DNA of 41,273 nt from Streptosporangiaceae bacterium (GTDB taxonomy: Bacteria; Actinomycetota; Actinomycetes; Streptosporangiales; Streptosporangiaceae). The notes beneath the pieces are model-generated. The model was not told the DNA's origin, made no database searches, and saw only the letters and a program-made list of their open reading frames with translations. The stretch spans positions 1 to 41,273 of the forward strand of contig JASHPR010000469.1 of assembly GCA_030038015.1 (NCBI GenBank), written 5' to 3'. Each line of letters opens with the position of its first letter. The stretch's first letter is position 1. The translations under genes and the position numbers were made by a program. Shown here piece after piece: positions 24,621-31,851 of the stretch.

Positions 24621-25586
24621 ATGAGCGCGGAGCCCGGGACCGGGGAACCGCAGCCCAACATGATCACCCGCCCGTATCGCGGCCTGTCGGTGCAGGACGT
24701 TGACATCCCGCTGATCCCATCGCGCATCGAGGCCCTGCTGCGAAGCCGCGACATCTACCGGCGGACCACGTTCATCGTCCTGCGCAACGGGCCGCGAGCT
24801 GCGCTGGTCGCGGTGCGGCCGGAGCGCCCGGGCCAGCTTTTCTCGCCCGTGGCGGAGCTGCGTGTGCTGTCCGGCCCGACTGCCACGCTGTGGATCGATG
24901 AGCCCTCGGCGGATGTCGGCAACGCGTCGGCCCTCGCCGCCGCCGCGCTCGCGCACCGCCGCGACGGCGTCCTCGCCTACGTGGTCCACGGTCGCTTCGA
25001 GCATGTGAACTTCATCTGGCGGCCGGCACCGCTCACCGTCCGCGTGACCGAGGTCGTCCCCCCGCACCCGCCGAAGCTCCTGGCCATGGCCGAGCAGGTG
25101 ATCGCCTTCGACGAGGATCTGCCGCCGGTCACGCTCGCGCTTGACGCCGTCGACGTGCGGCAGCTCATGGCGGCCACTCCGGCACCTCACTATCTGCTGC
25201 CCTGCCGCGGCAGCGGCGTGGCAGCCAGCCAGGAGGTCAGCTTCCTGGACTGCCATCCGCCCTACCACCCGGACTGGCTGCTGATCGGCTGTGACCGGTC
25301 CCGCCAGTTCCACCAGCACTTCTACGGTGCCGAACCCAGGCGCGTCGAGCTGTGCCCCAAGCTGCGGGCGGCCAGCCTGCCGGGCGCGCGCGTGCTCACC
25401 AAATGCTGCCTGCTGGAACGGGGCGTTCAGGTGGATGGCACGACGGCGGTGGTGCCCTGGGGGGCAAACCTCGACGAGGTGCGCACCGCGCTGCGCGCGC
25501 TCTGTGGCCTGGCACCGGCTGATCCGCCGGCTCTCACCGCCCTGGCCTCGCCACCGGCGCTGGCCCTCCCGGGTGCCGGCCGGTGA
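24621..25586 (+). CDS. Uncharacterised cysteine-rich protein in the CoM biosynthesis operon
   Basis: A 321-residue protein I do not recognise. It begins 1 bp after the comA stop and ends in a GTGA overlap with the next lyase gene, so it is embedded in the operon. Residues 1-185 look like a mixed alpha/beta domain without cysteine. All seven cysteines lie in the last 130 residues: C195, C211, C224, C245, C262, C263 and C295, with nearby histidines in FLDCHPPYHPDW and RQFHQHFYG. That clustering suggests a metal site or redox thiols. No signal peptide or membrane helix is seen. Because the bacterial CoM pathway needs sulfite addition, phosphate elimination, decarboxylation, thiolation and reduction, this protein is a candidate for a step not covered by the other four genes, or for a sulfur-carrier or regulatory role. 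It may correspond to a known Xcb protein; I could not check. Confidence 0.7.
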   Translation: MSAEPGTGEPQPNMITRPYRGLSVQDVDIPLIPSRIEALLRSRDIYRRTTFIVLRNGPRAALVAVRPERPGQLFSPVAELRVLSGPTATLWIDEPSADVGNASALAAAALAHRRDGVLAYVVHGRFEHVNFIWRPAPLTVRVTEVVPPHPPKLLAMAEQVIAFDEDLPPVTLALDAVDVRQLMAATPAPHYLLPCRGSGVAASQEVSFLDCHPPYHPDWLLIGCDRSRQFHQHFYGAEPRRVELCPKLRAASLPGARVLTKCCLLERGVQVDGTTAVVPWGANLDEVRTALRALCGLAPADPPALTALASPPALALPGAGR

Positions 25587-26941
25587 GCACCGCGCACCCC
25601 GCCGACTCGCGCGTCTACGGCCACCTGTGGTCCACGCCGGAGGTGTCCGCGCTGTTCACCGACGAGGGCAGGACCCAGGCGTGGCTGGACATCCTGGCCG
25701 CGCTTGCGCAGGCACAAGCCGATGTCGGGCTGGTGCCGCGCGGCGCCGCGGACGCCATAGAAGCCAATGCCGATGTCTCCCGGCTGGATCTTGCCCTGGT
25801 GGCCGAGCAAACCAGGGCCACCGGCCACTCAACCCTCGGGCTGATCCGGGCGCTGCGCAGCATCCTGCCGGCGGAGGCGCGCGAGTGGGTCTACTACGGT
25901 GCGACCGTACAGGACGTGTCCGACACCTGGTTCGCCCTGGTCTTCAAGACCCTGGGTGCCATCGCCGAGCGCGACGTGGGCAGGATGCGGGACCGTGCCC
26001 TGGCTCTGGCCGCCGAGCACCGCGACAGCCCGATGTGCGGGCGCTCCCACGGTCAGCCCGGCCTGCCGGTCACGTTCGGCTTCAAGGCGGCCGTGTGGGC
26101 CATGGAACTCGACCGGCACCTGGCACGTCTCCGGCAAGGCCGGAACCGCTGGGAGCTTGTCCAGCTCGGCGGCGCGCTCGGCACGATGGAGTTCTGGGGT
26201 GAGCGCGCGCTCGGCCTGCTCGACGCCTTCGCGGCCCGGCTCGGCCTGGACGCCCCGGACGTGCCGTGGCTCACCTCGCGCGATGGCGTCGCGGAGTTCG
26301 TCTGGCTGCTCGCGGCGATCTCGGCAACGACCGGCAAGATCGGCAACGAGGTCTACCAGCTGCAGCGGCCAGAGATCGGCGAGGTCCGCGAGACGTTCAC
26401 CCCCGGCACAGTCGGTTCGATCACCATGCCGCACAAGCGCAACCCGGAGATCTCTGAGCACCTGGTCACCCTGTCCCGGGCGGCCCGGGCGCAGGCTGGG
26501 CTGGCCCTGGAGGGGATGGTCTGCGAGCACGAGCGTGATGGGCGCGCATGGAAGACCGAGTGGCTGGTGGTGCCCGAGACCGCCATGTACTTCGCGGCCT
26601 GTGTGGACGCGGGCGCGAGGATGCTCGAGGGCCTGTGTGTCGACACCGGGCGGATGCTCGCCAATCTCCGCGCCCACCGCGGGTACCTGCTCTCCGAGCC
26701 AGTGATGCGCGCGCTCGCCAGCACGCTCGGCAAGCACACCGCGCACGAGGCCGTGTACGCGGCCGCCATGGCCGGCATCGACAATCAGCAAGACTTCCGT
26801 GCCGCCCTGCGGGCCGACTCCCGCCTGGACGCCATCTCCGATGCTGAGCTGGACGAGTTGCTCGATGTCCGGGCCTCGCTCGGCTCATGTGCCGCGTTCG
26901 TTGACCGGGCCCGCCGGGCCTGCACCGGGGCCCCGCGGTGA
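25583..26941 (+). CDS. Aspartase/fumarase-superfamily lyase (XcbC-like phosphosulfolactate phosphate-lyase)
   Basis: A 452-residue lyase related to adenylosuccinate lyase and 3-carboxymuconate cycloisomerase. The superfamily signature is GSITMPHKRNPEISEHLV, with S279 as the likely catalytic base and MPHKRNP at 282-288; GRSHGQPGLPVTFG supplies the second conserved region. In Xanthobacter a member of this superfamily (XcbC1) eliminates phosphate from phosphosulfolactate to give sulfoacrylate; placement two genes after comA supports the same role. The GTG start overlaps the previous stop, and its own stop overlaps the next start. Confidence 0.82.
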   Translation: MSTAHPADSRVYGHLWSTPEVSALFTDEGRTQAWLDILAALAQAQADVGLVPRGAADAIEANADVSRLDLALVAEQTRATGHSTLGLIRALRSILPAEAREWVYYGATVQDVSDTWFALVFKTLGAIAERDVGRMRDRALALAAEHRDSPMCGRSHGQPGLPVTFGFKAAVWAMELDRHLARLRQGRNRWELVQLGGALGTMEFWGERALGLLDAFAARLGLDAPDVPWLTSRDGVAEFVWLLAAISATTGKIGNEVYQLQRPEIGEVRETFTPGTVGSITMPHKRNPEISEHLVTLSRAARAQAGLALEGMVCEHERDGRAWKTEWLVVPETAMYFAACVDAGARMLEGLCVDTGRMLANLRAHRGYLLSEPVMRALASTLGKHTAHEAVYAAAMAGIDNQQDFRAALRADSRLDAISDAELDELLDVRASLGSCAAFVDRARRACTGAPR

Positions 26942-27972
26942 CGGCCGAGTATGCCGGCATGGCGGCACCTCCCGGCTCCGCGGTGGCCTCGCCAGGCGCG
27001 GGGCCCTTGGCACGTTATCCCCGCGTCCGTCTCGTCCTGGAGCCAACGCCGCTTCATCCGGCGCCGCGGCTGTCCCGCGAGCTTGGCGTGCCGGTCCTGC
27101 TCAAACGCGACGACCTGGCCGGCGTCGGCCTTGGCGGCAACAAGCTGCGCGGGCTTGAGTACCTCATCGCCGACGCGCTCGGGCGTGGCTGTGACTGCCT
27201 GGTCACCGGCGCGGGCCCGCTGTCGAACTGGACAATGCTCGCCGCGCTGGCGTGCCTGCGGCACCAGATAGAGCCGCACATCGTGTGCTACGGCAGCTCA
27301 GCCGCTGACGAGGGCAACATGCGGCTGCACCGCTGGCTCGGGGTGGACCTACGGTTCACCGGTGACCCGGACCGGTCCTCAGTGGATGCCGGCATCGAGG
27401 CGGTCACGGCTGAGCTGCGCGCCGCAGGCAGCCGCCCGTACCCCATCCCGCGCGGCGGCGCGACTCCGCTCGGCGCGCTCGGCTACGTTCGCGCCAGTGT
27501 CGAGCTGGCCACCCAGCTGGATGCGCTTGGCGAGCGGCCCGCCGCGCTGTGGCTGGCGACCGGGTCGTGCGGCACGCAGGCCGGCCTGGTGGCCGGCGCG
27601 GCCCTGACCGCCGCGCCCTACGAGGTTGCCGGCGTCACCGTGAGCAGGCCCGTCGCTGACAGCCGCGAGCGGGTGCGGGTGCTGGCGGCCGGGGCTGCCG
27701 CGCTGGGCGGCATCCGCGCCCCGCTGAGGGAACCTGTTGTGCTCGGCGGCTGGATCGGGCCAGGCTATGGCGCCGCGTCGCGGGAGGGCCGGGCAGCGGC
27801 ACGCCTGGTGGCGACGATGGAAGGCGTCTTCCTCGACCCGGTGTTCGGGGCGAAGGCGATGGCCGCGCTGATCGCGGAGTGCCGGGCCGGCCGGGTCCGC
27901 GGCACCCAGGTTTTCCTGGTCTCCGGTGGTGCGCCCACGCTGTTCACCGGGGCAGATGGCGGCGTGCCATGA
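26938..27972 (+). CDS. PLP-dependent D-cysteine desulfhydrase/ACC deaminase-like enzyme (XcbD-like)
   Basis: A 344-residue fold-type II PLP enzyme. VLLKRDDLAGVGLGGNKLRG holds the Schiff-base lysine (K69 in GGNKLR), the LLKRDDLTG...GGNKxR form of the D-cysteine desulfhydrase and ACC deaminase group; LATGSCGTQAGLVAG is the phosphate-binding region. In bacterial CoM synthesis a PLP enzyme of this group (XcbD1) is tied to bringing in or releasing the thiol sulfur from cysteine. GTGA and ATGA overlaps join it to both neighbours. Confidence 0.82.
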   Translation: MTAEYAGMAAPPGSAVASPGAGPLARYPRVRLVLEPTPLHPAPRLSRELGVPVLLKRDDLAGVGLGGNKLRGLEYLIADALGRGCDCLVTGAGPLSNWTMLAALACLRHQIEPHIVCYGSSAADEGNMRLHRWLGVDLRFTGDPDRSSVDAGIEAVTAELRAAGSRPYPIPRGGATPLGALGYVRASVELATQLDALGERPAALWLATGSCGTQAGLVAGAALTAAPYEVAGVTVSRPVADSRERVRVLAAGAAALGGIRAPLREPVVLGGWIGPGYGAASREGRAAARLVATMEGVFLDPVFGAKAMAALIAECRAGRVRGTQVFLVSGGAPTLFTGADGGVP

Positions 27973-29513
27973 ACGGGGAGCCCCGCGTGGGCCCGCGACA
28001 GCCGCCGGAGGGCTACCTGGGTGCCACGGCCAGGATTACCAGCGGCCCCGCGCCGGAACTGGTTGCGGCCGGGTACGCGCTGGAGATCGCCGACGCTCCG
28101 CTGCTGCACCGCGGGCTGACCCTCGCCGATCTCGCCCACATGGTCGAGCTGGTCCGGTGCGGCGCCCTGTCGCGCGGGGAGGCGGCGCCGCTGTGCGCGG
28201 TGCTGCTCGGCCTGCTGGACTCCCCGCCAGCCGCGTTCCCTTACGACCCCGTGTACGGCGATGCGTACAACAGCAGGGAGCGGGAGCTGCAGCGACTCCT
28301 TGGCCAGGCGGCCGGCTGGCTGCACCTCGGCCGCACCCGCAGGGAGGCAGGCCGCATCGCTTTCCGGCTCGCGCTGCGCGGCAAGCTGCTCAGCCTGCAC
28401 GCCGATGTCATCGCATTCGCCGACGTAGCGGGCGGCCTCGAGGCCGAGCACGCCGCCACGATGTGGGCGGACAGCACCTATCTCCAGCCAGCGCAGCCGT
28501 CAACGTTCGGCCACTACCTGGGCGCGTTCGCAGAGCAGGCCGTACGGAACCTGGACCGTATCAAGGCCGCGTACGGCCATGCTGACATCTCGCCTGCGGG
28601 CGCCGGCGGGGCGGGCGGCTCCAGGCTGCCGCTGGACCGTGCCCGTCTTGCCCGGCTGCTCGGCTTCGGCTCCGTCGGCGCGAACACCCGCGACGCGATG
28701 TGGTCGACCGATGTGCTGGCGGATGCCATCGGTGCGGCGACACTCACCGTCGCGAGCCTTGAACAGCTGGCTGCGGATCTGGAGATATTCGCCAGCCCGG
28801 CATTCGGCTACGTGACGCTCGATGCCTCGCTATGCCGGGCCAGCGTGCTGATGCCGCAAAAGCGCAACCCTTACGCGCTTCCCGTGCTGCGGGGCGGAGC
28901 CGGAACGCTGGTCGGCCGCCTCACGGGGCTGCTCGCCACCGGCCTGACCCCATCGGCCCGCACCGACAACTGGCTCTACGCCTACGGTGAGGTCGCTGGC
29001 GCGATCGACCTGGCCGGGCGGCTCGTCCGCCTGGGATCCGCCGTGCTGGCCGGCCTGAGTGTGGACATCAGCGTGCTGGGGGAGCAGGCGGCCAGGGACT
29101 TCACCCTGGCGGCAGACCTTGCCGAGGACCTGTCGCTGCGCTTGCGGCTCGACTACCGCACCGCTTACCGCGTCGTCGGCCGGGCCGTTGCCACCGCCGC
29201 GGACAGCGGTGCGGCCGAGCTGACGGCGGCGCTTGTCAGCGCCGCAACCGCAGACATCACCGGAGCGCCGGAGCCGGCCGCGGCAGAGGCGGCCGCGGCA
29301 GAGGCGGTCGCCGCCGCAACGGATCCCGTCTCGGCCGTGACCGCCCGGGATGGCCTGGGCGGCGCGAGCCCCCGGCGGGTGCGGGAGCACGCGAGGCGCG
29401 TGCGCAGACGGGCGACGGCAGCGCGGCGGTGGAACTCCGGCCGCCGGGCCCAGATGGCCGAAGCCGAAGCTGCCCTGATCCGGGCGGTGCGCGACCTTCT
29501 GGAGCAGGCGTGA
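27969..29513 (+). CDS. Argininosuccinate-lyase-like aspartase/fumarase-superfamily enzyme (XcbE-like)
   Basis: A 514-residue lyase. The signature region reads CRASVLMPQKRNPYALPVLR with S292 and MPQKRNP from 295, close to argininosuccinate lyase; YLQPAQPSTFGHYLGAFAEQ and GAGGSRLPLDR are further conserved parts. It is the second member of this superfamily in the operon and is likely XcbE1-like, serving a later CoM step (carbon-carbon or carbon-sulfur chemistry on sulfoacrylate or its adduct). The ATG at 27969 overlaps the previous stop (ATGA), so I reject the longer track start. Near the C-terminus an Ala/Glu-rich stretch comes from a duplicated GCGGCCGCGGCAGAG unit. Confidence 0.82.
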   Translation: MNGEPRVGPRQPPEGYLGATARITSGPAPELVAAGYALEIADAPLLHRGLTLADLAHMVELVRCGALSRGEAAPLCAVLLGLLDSPPAAFPYDPVYGDAYNSRERELQRLLGQAAGWLHLGRTRREAGRIAFRLALRGKLLSLHADVIAFADVAGGLEAEHAATMWADSTYLQPAQPSTFGHYLGAFAEQAVRNLDRIKAAYGHADISPAGAGGAGGSRLPLDRARLARLLGFGSVGANTRDAMWSTDVLADAIGAATLTVASLEQLAADLEIFASPAFGYVTLDASLCRASVLMPQKRNPYALPVLRGGAGTLVGRLTGLLATGLTPSARTDNWLYAYGEVAGAIDLAGRLVRLGSAVLAGLSVDISVLGEQAARDFTLAADLAEDLSLRLRLDYRTAYRVVGRAVATAADSGAAELTAALVSAATADITGAPEPAAAEAAAAEAVAAATDPVSAVTARDGLGGASPRRVREHARRVRRRATAARRWNSGRRAQMAEAEAALIRAVRDLLEQA

Positions 29514-29531
29514 GCTGCCCGGTCAGCGCAC

Positions 29532-29552
29532 GCCGGGCGACCCCTTCCCGGC
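29532..29552 (+). terminator. Weak hairpin after the CoM biosynthesis operon
   Basis: GCCGGG and CCCGGC form a 6-bp stem with a 9-nt loop 18 bp after the last stop of the operon. It is short and has no U-run, but it lies between the operon and a convergent gene, where a terminator is expected. Confidence 0.3.
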
Positions 29553-29576
29553 GCAGACCCGTACCCGCTGGCGGCC

Positions 29577-29954
29577 TCAGCCGTCCGCGGGGATCGGCGG
29601 TGCCCAGCCCGGGCGCGGGATCAGGCAGCACGGGTGACCGGCGGGGTCGGCGTAGACGTTCTCGCCGTCGAGCTTGGTCGCGCCAAGGGCGAGGACGCGG
29701 GGTCCGGCCGCGGTTACGTCTTCCACCATGATGTCGAGATGGAACTGCTGGGGCACGGCGGGGTCCGGCCAGGTGGGTGACCGGTGGTCCGGCGCCAGCT
29801 GGAACGCCAGGCCCGATGAGGTGCTGTCCGGGGCGACGACAATCCAGTCGCCGCTCTGGTACATGATCGGCTGCCCCAGCAGCTTCGAGTAGGACGCTGC
29901 GACCACGGCCGGCGCGCGGCAGTCCAGGACGACGTGATGCATTCTTCCGAGCAT
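29577..29954 (-). CDS. VOC (glyoxalase/bleomycin-resistance) family protein
   Basis: A 125-residue protein with the vicinal-oxygen-chelate fold. MHHVVLDCRAPAVVAASYSK is the first beta-alpha unit with its metal-binding histidine position, and FHLDIMVEDVTAAGPRVLAL begins the second unit with HxD; YADPAGHPCCLIPR is the usual terminal motif. Function within VOC (glyoxalase, dioxygenase, resistance protein) cannot be told. It converges on the CoM operon. Confidence 0.8.
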   Translation of the reverse strand: MLGRMHHVVLDCRAPAVVAASYSKLLGQPIMYQSGDWIVVAPDSTSSGLAFQLAPDHRSPTWPDPAVPQQFHLDIMVEDVTAAGPRVLALGATKLDGENVYADPAGHPCCLIPRPGWAPPIPADG

Positions 29955-30073
29955 GGCCGCAGCATGGCAGACCCTCGTGCCGAGGCGGCGCTACCAGGAG
30001 CTGATCGGCATGTACCGGGCAGGGTCGACTCCCCGTGTCGTGTCGCTCAGGGTGTGCAGGGCGACAATGAGGT

Positions 30074-30412
30074 ATGGCCGATTTCGGTGGCCCGGGCCAG
30101 TTCACCACCTGGGATGGAGAGCCGGTCAGTCGTGAACCTCCGCATGGGGCGACCGTCGTGGTCGCCGCTCTGGGACCCGATGGATGGCGGTGTCTGCTGC
30201 TGCATCGTGCGCATCATGGTCCGGCCTGGGACGGTGATTGGGCGTGGACGCCTCCCAGCGGGTCACGCAAACCTGGCGAGGCGGTGACCGCATGCGCCGT
30301 CCGCGAGCTGCGCGAGGAGACCGGGTTGGATGTCTGTCCCCGGCCGGTGCTCACCGAGGAGATTGACTGGGCCGTCTTCACCCCTAGCGGCGGACGGCCT
30401 CGGACCTGCTGA
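30074..30412 (+). CDS. Nudix hydrolase, probably C-terminally truncated
   Basis: A 112-residue protein containing a perfect Nudix box, GSRKPGEAVTACAVRELREE then TGL (Gx5Ex7REUxEExGU), preceded by the usual strand WRCLLLHRA and WDGDWAWTPPSG. After EEIDWAVFTPSG the reading frame ends within a few codons, roughly 30-40 residues before a typical Nudix domain would finish. The break point coincides with the truncated end of the opposing antitoxin gene, which suggests a deletion junction. Substrate unknown; probably inactive or altered. Confidence 0.7.
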   Translation: MADFGGPGQFTTWDGEPVSREPPHGATVVVAALGPDGWRCLLLHRAHHGPAWDGDWAWTPPSGSRKPGEAVTACAVRELREETGLDVCPRPVLTEEIDWAVFTPSGGRPRTC

Positions 30413-30485
30413 GCCCGGTGGCTTCTAGCTGCGCCAGCGCCCGAAGAGTCTCGGCATCCAGACGGATGCTGATGGCTGAGGACAT
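30384..30485 (-). pseudogene. Truncated ribbon-helix-helix antitoxin-like gene
   Basis: Starting at the ATG at 30485, the 33 residues MSSAISIRLDAETLRALAQL and EATGLSRSEAVRR are the N-terminal ribbon and first helices of an Arc/CopG/VapB-type RHH protein. Such proteins normally continue for another 40-50 residues to bind their toxin. Here a TAG ends it at the point where the opposite-strand Nudix gene is also cut. No toxin gene follows. Confidence 0.6.
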
Positions 30486-30495
30486 GCACCACAGT

Positions 30496-30514
30496 GTATC
30501 ACGATTTGTGATAC
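30496..30514. promoter_or_regulatory. Palindromic operator upstream of the RHH remnant
   Basis: GTATCAC-GATTT-GTGATAC is a perfect 7-bp inverted repeat with a 5-bp spacer, 11 bp upstream of the RHH start codon. RHH antitoxins repress their own promoters at such AT-rich palindromes, and the TGTATCA/TGATAC halves stand out against the GC-rich background. It is probably the relic autoregulatory site. Confidence 0.65.
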
Positions 30515-30555
30515 GTGAGTGGTGAGACCGATCGCGCCGATGTACAGCCGCGTTC

Positions 30556-30618
30556 TGACCTGGACTCACATGTCGGAGCGGGCGAGGGGAATCGAACCCC
30601 CATGACCAGCTTGGAAGG
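30556..30618 (-). repeat. Attachment-site copy 1: 3' half of tRNA-Gly(TCC)
   Basis: On the minus strand this reads CCTTCCAAGCTGGTCATGGG, GGTTCGATTCCCCTCGCCCG and CTCC. That is the anticodon loop CTTCCAA (anticodon TCC), the 3' anticodon stem, a 5-nt variable loop, a perfect T arm and the acceptor 3' strand of a tRNA-Gly. No matching 5' half (GCGGGCG) precedes it, so it is not a working tRNA. Such 3' fragments are the att cores of tRNA-targeting integrases. A 63-bp block here matches 34265-34328. Confidence 0.8.
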
Positions 30619-30946
30619 TCGGTGGTACGGGAACCGGCCTACCGGGACCTATGTTCCTGCTGGCTGCCGATGCTGAGTGGCCATGAGTGGCCGCTGGTAA
30701 CCGTGAGAGTTGCTGGCTTATGGCCCATGCGTGGCCGGGCTCGGATTGGCCAGAACGCACATGCCGCCACCGCTGCGGCGACTTCACTCATCTGACCGCT
30801 TCGTGCTATTCAAGCTGCCAGTCAGGTCGTCGGCCGTGGTCGCTCGCCGGTGTCGCGTTTCAGGAACTGGCACCGCGGCCCGCGCAGCTGGCGCTTGCCA
30901 TCCGGGCAGTAGCCCTATGACTCGGCCGTGATCTAGTGTGGCGGCC

Positions 30947-31558
30947 ATGGAGGATGCATCCTTTCGCGTCTCGGATGCCGAGCGCGAGCAGGTTGTCCTC
31001 TCGCTTCGCGATCACCTTATGGCGGGGCGCCTGACGCCGGAGGAGTTCTCCGAACGAGTCGAGGCCGCGCTCAAAGCCCGTGTCAGCGGGGAACTGGCGC
31101 GTGTCCAGGAAGACCTGCCGGGCGTCTCCCCTCAGGCCGTGCGTCCGCGCCGCAAGCCGACCCGCTTCACCACGGCCTTGTTTGGTCATGTCTCGCGACG
31201 GACACGGCTACGGCTACGCAGGTGGACCTTCGCGGTCAGTGCTTGCGGAGACCTGGATCTCGATCTACGGGAGGCCACAATCGACTTTCCGCAGACAGCC
31301 ATGACAGTCTTCGTGGCCTTCGGCAACGTCGATGTCTATGTGCCCGAGGACGTCAACGTCGACGTCGGCGGGTTCACCATCTTTGGTCATCGCAGCGAGT
31401 GGGGGCGCGACCTCGATCGGCCGGACGCCCTGACCTTGCAGGTTCGCGCGCTCGGCTGCGGGACGGTCGATGTATGGCGGGTGCCGCACGACATGCGAGG
31501 CAGCTACCGCGACATCATTCGCCAGCTAAAGGAGCGCCAGCGCCAGCTTCCGGCGTGA
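30947..31558 (+). CDS. DUF1707 and LiaF-like domain protein
   Basis: A 203-residue protein. Residues 1-55 (FRVSDAEREQVVLSLRDHLM then AGRLTPEEFSERVEAALKAR) form the actinobacterial DUF1707 domain, an SHOCT-like helical module. The second half (AVSACGDLDLDLREATIDFP, TVFVAFGNVDVYVPEDVNVDV) matches the beta-helical cell-wall-active-antibiotic-response/LiaF C-terminal domain. No transmembrane segment is seen, so it is probably cytoplasmic or peripheral. ATG 30947 is preferred to GTG 30938. A role in envelope-stress signalling is inferred from LiaF only. Confidence 0.8.
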   Translation: MEDASFRVSDAEREQVVLSLRDHLMAGRLTPEEFSERVEAALKARVSGELARVQEDLPGVSPQAVRPRRKPTRFTTALFGHVSRRTRLRLRRWTFAVSACGDLDLDLREATIDFPQTAMTVFVAFGNVDVYVPEDVNVDVGGFTIFGHRSEWGRDLDRPDALTLQVRALGCGTVDVWRVPHDMRGSYRDIIRQLKERQRQLPA

Positions 31559-31588
31559 AACGGGTGCGGCACGACCTCTGGGGGGTAT

Positions 31589-31706
31589 GCACACGGCTCC
31601 GGAGTCCGGCTTTCCAATCCTTCGAATTTGTATATCCTGCCTGCTTGGACTCGATCGCTCAGCTCGCTTGAGGCTGAGATCATTCCGGGCATATTCCGGA
31701 TCATGG
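31589..31706. repeat. Imperfect repeat, copy 1 (pairs with 34443-34556)
   Basis: This segment starts with GCACACGGCTCCGGAG and ends with TTCCGGATCATGG; the segment at 34443-34556 starts GCACACGGCTCTGGAG and ends TTCCGGATCGTGG, at nearly the same distance. The middle parts differ. The end contains a TCCGG-N7-CCGGA dyad. It sits in the 293-bp gap after the DUF1707 gene, which otherwise holds nothing I recognise. Confidence 0.4.
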
Positions 31707-31851
31707 AAACTCCCTCGTGGCCATCCGCGGATCTGAGCCCCGCCCGGACCCTTGCCCCGAGGAGCCGAGCCGTAACGTTCACGGGACGATCCAGGCGTAG
31801 CGTCTGGTTCGTGAGCACGCTGGCTTGGTGGGCAGGACGCGGTGACTGCCG

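Noticed and set aside
29276-29320. GCGGCCGCGGCAGAG repeat in the last lyase gene as a regulatory element
   Set aside because: It is in frame and encodes a short Ala/Glu stretch; a simple coding-sequence slippage explains it.
30572-30660. A complete functional tRNA-Gly gene
   Set aside because: Only the 3' half from the anticodon loop to the acceptor strand is present; no GCGGGCG 5' strand or D arm precedes it on the minus strand.
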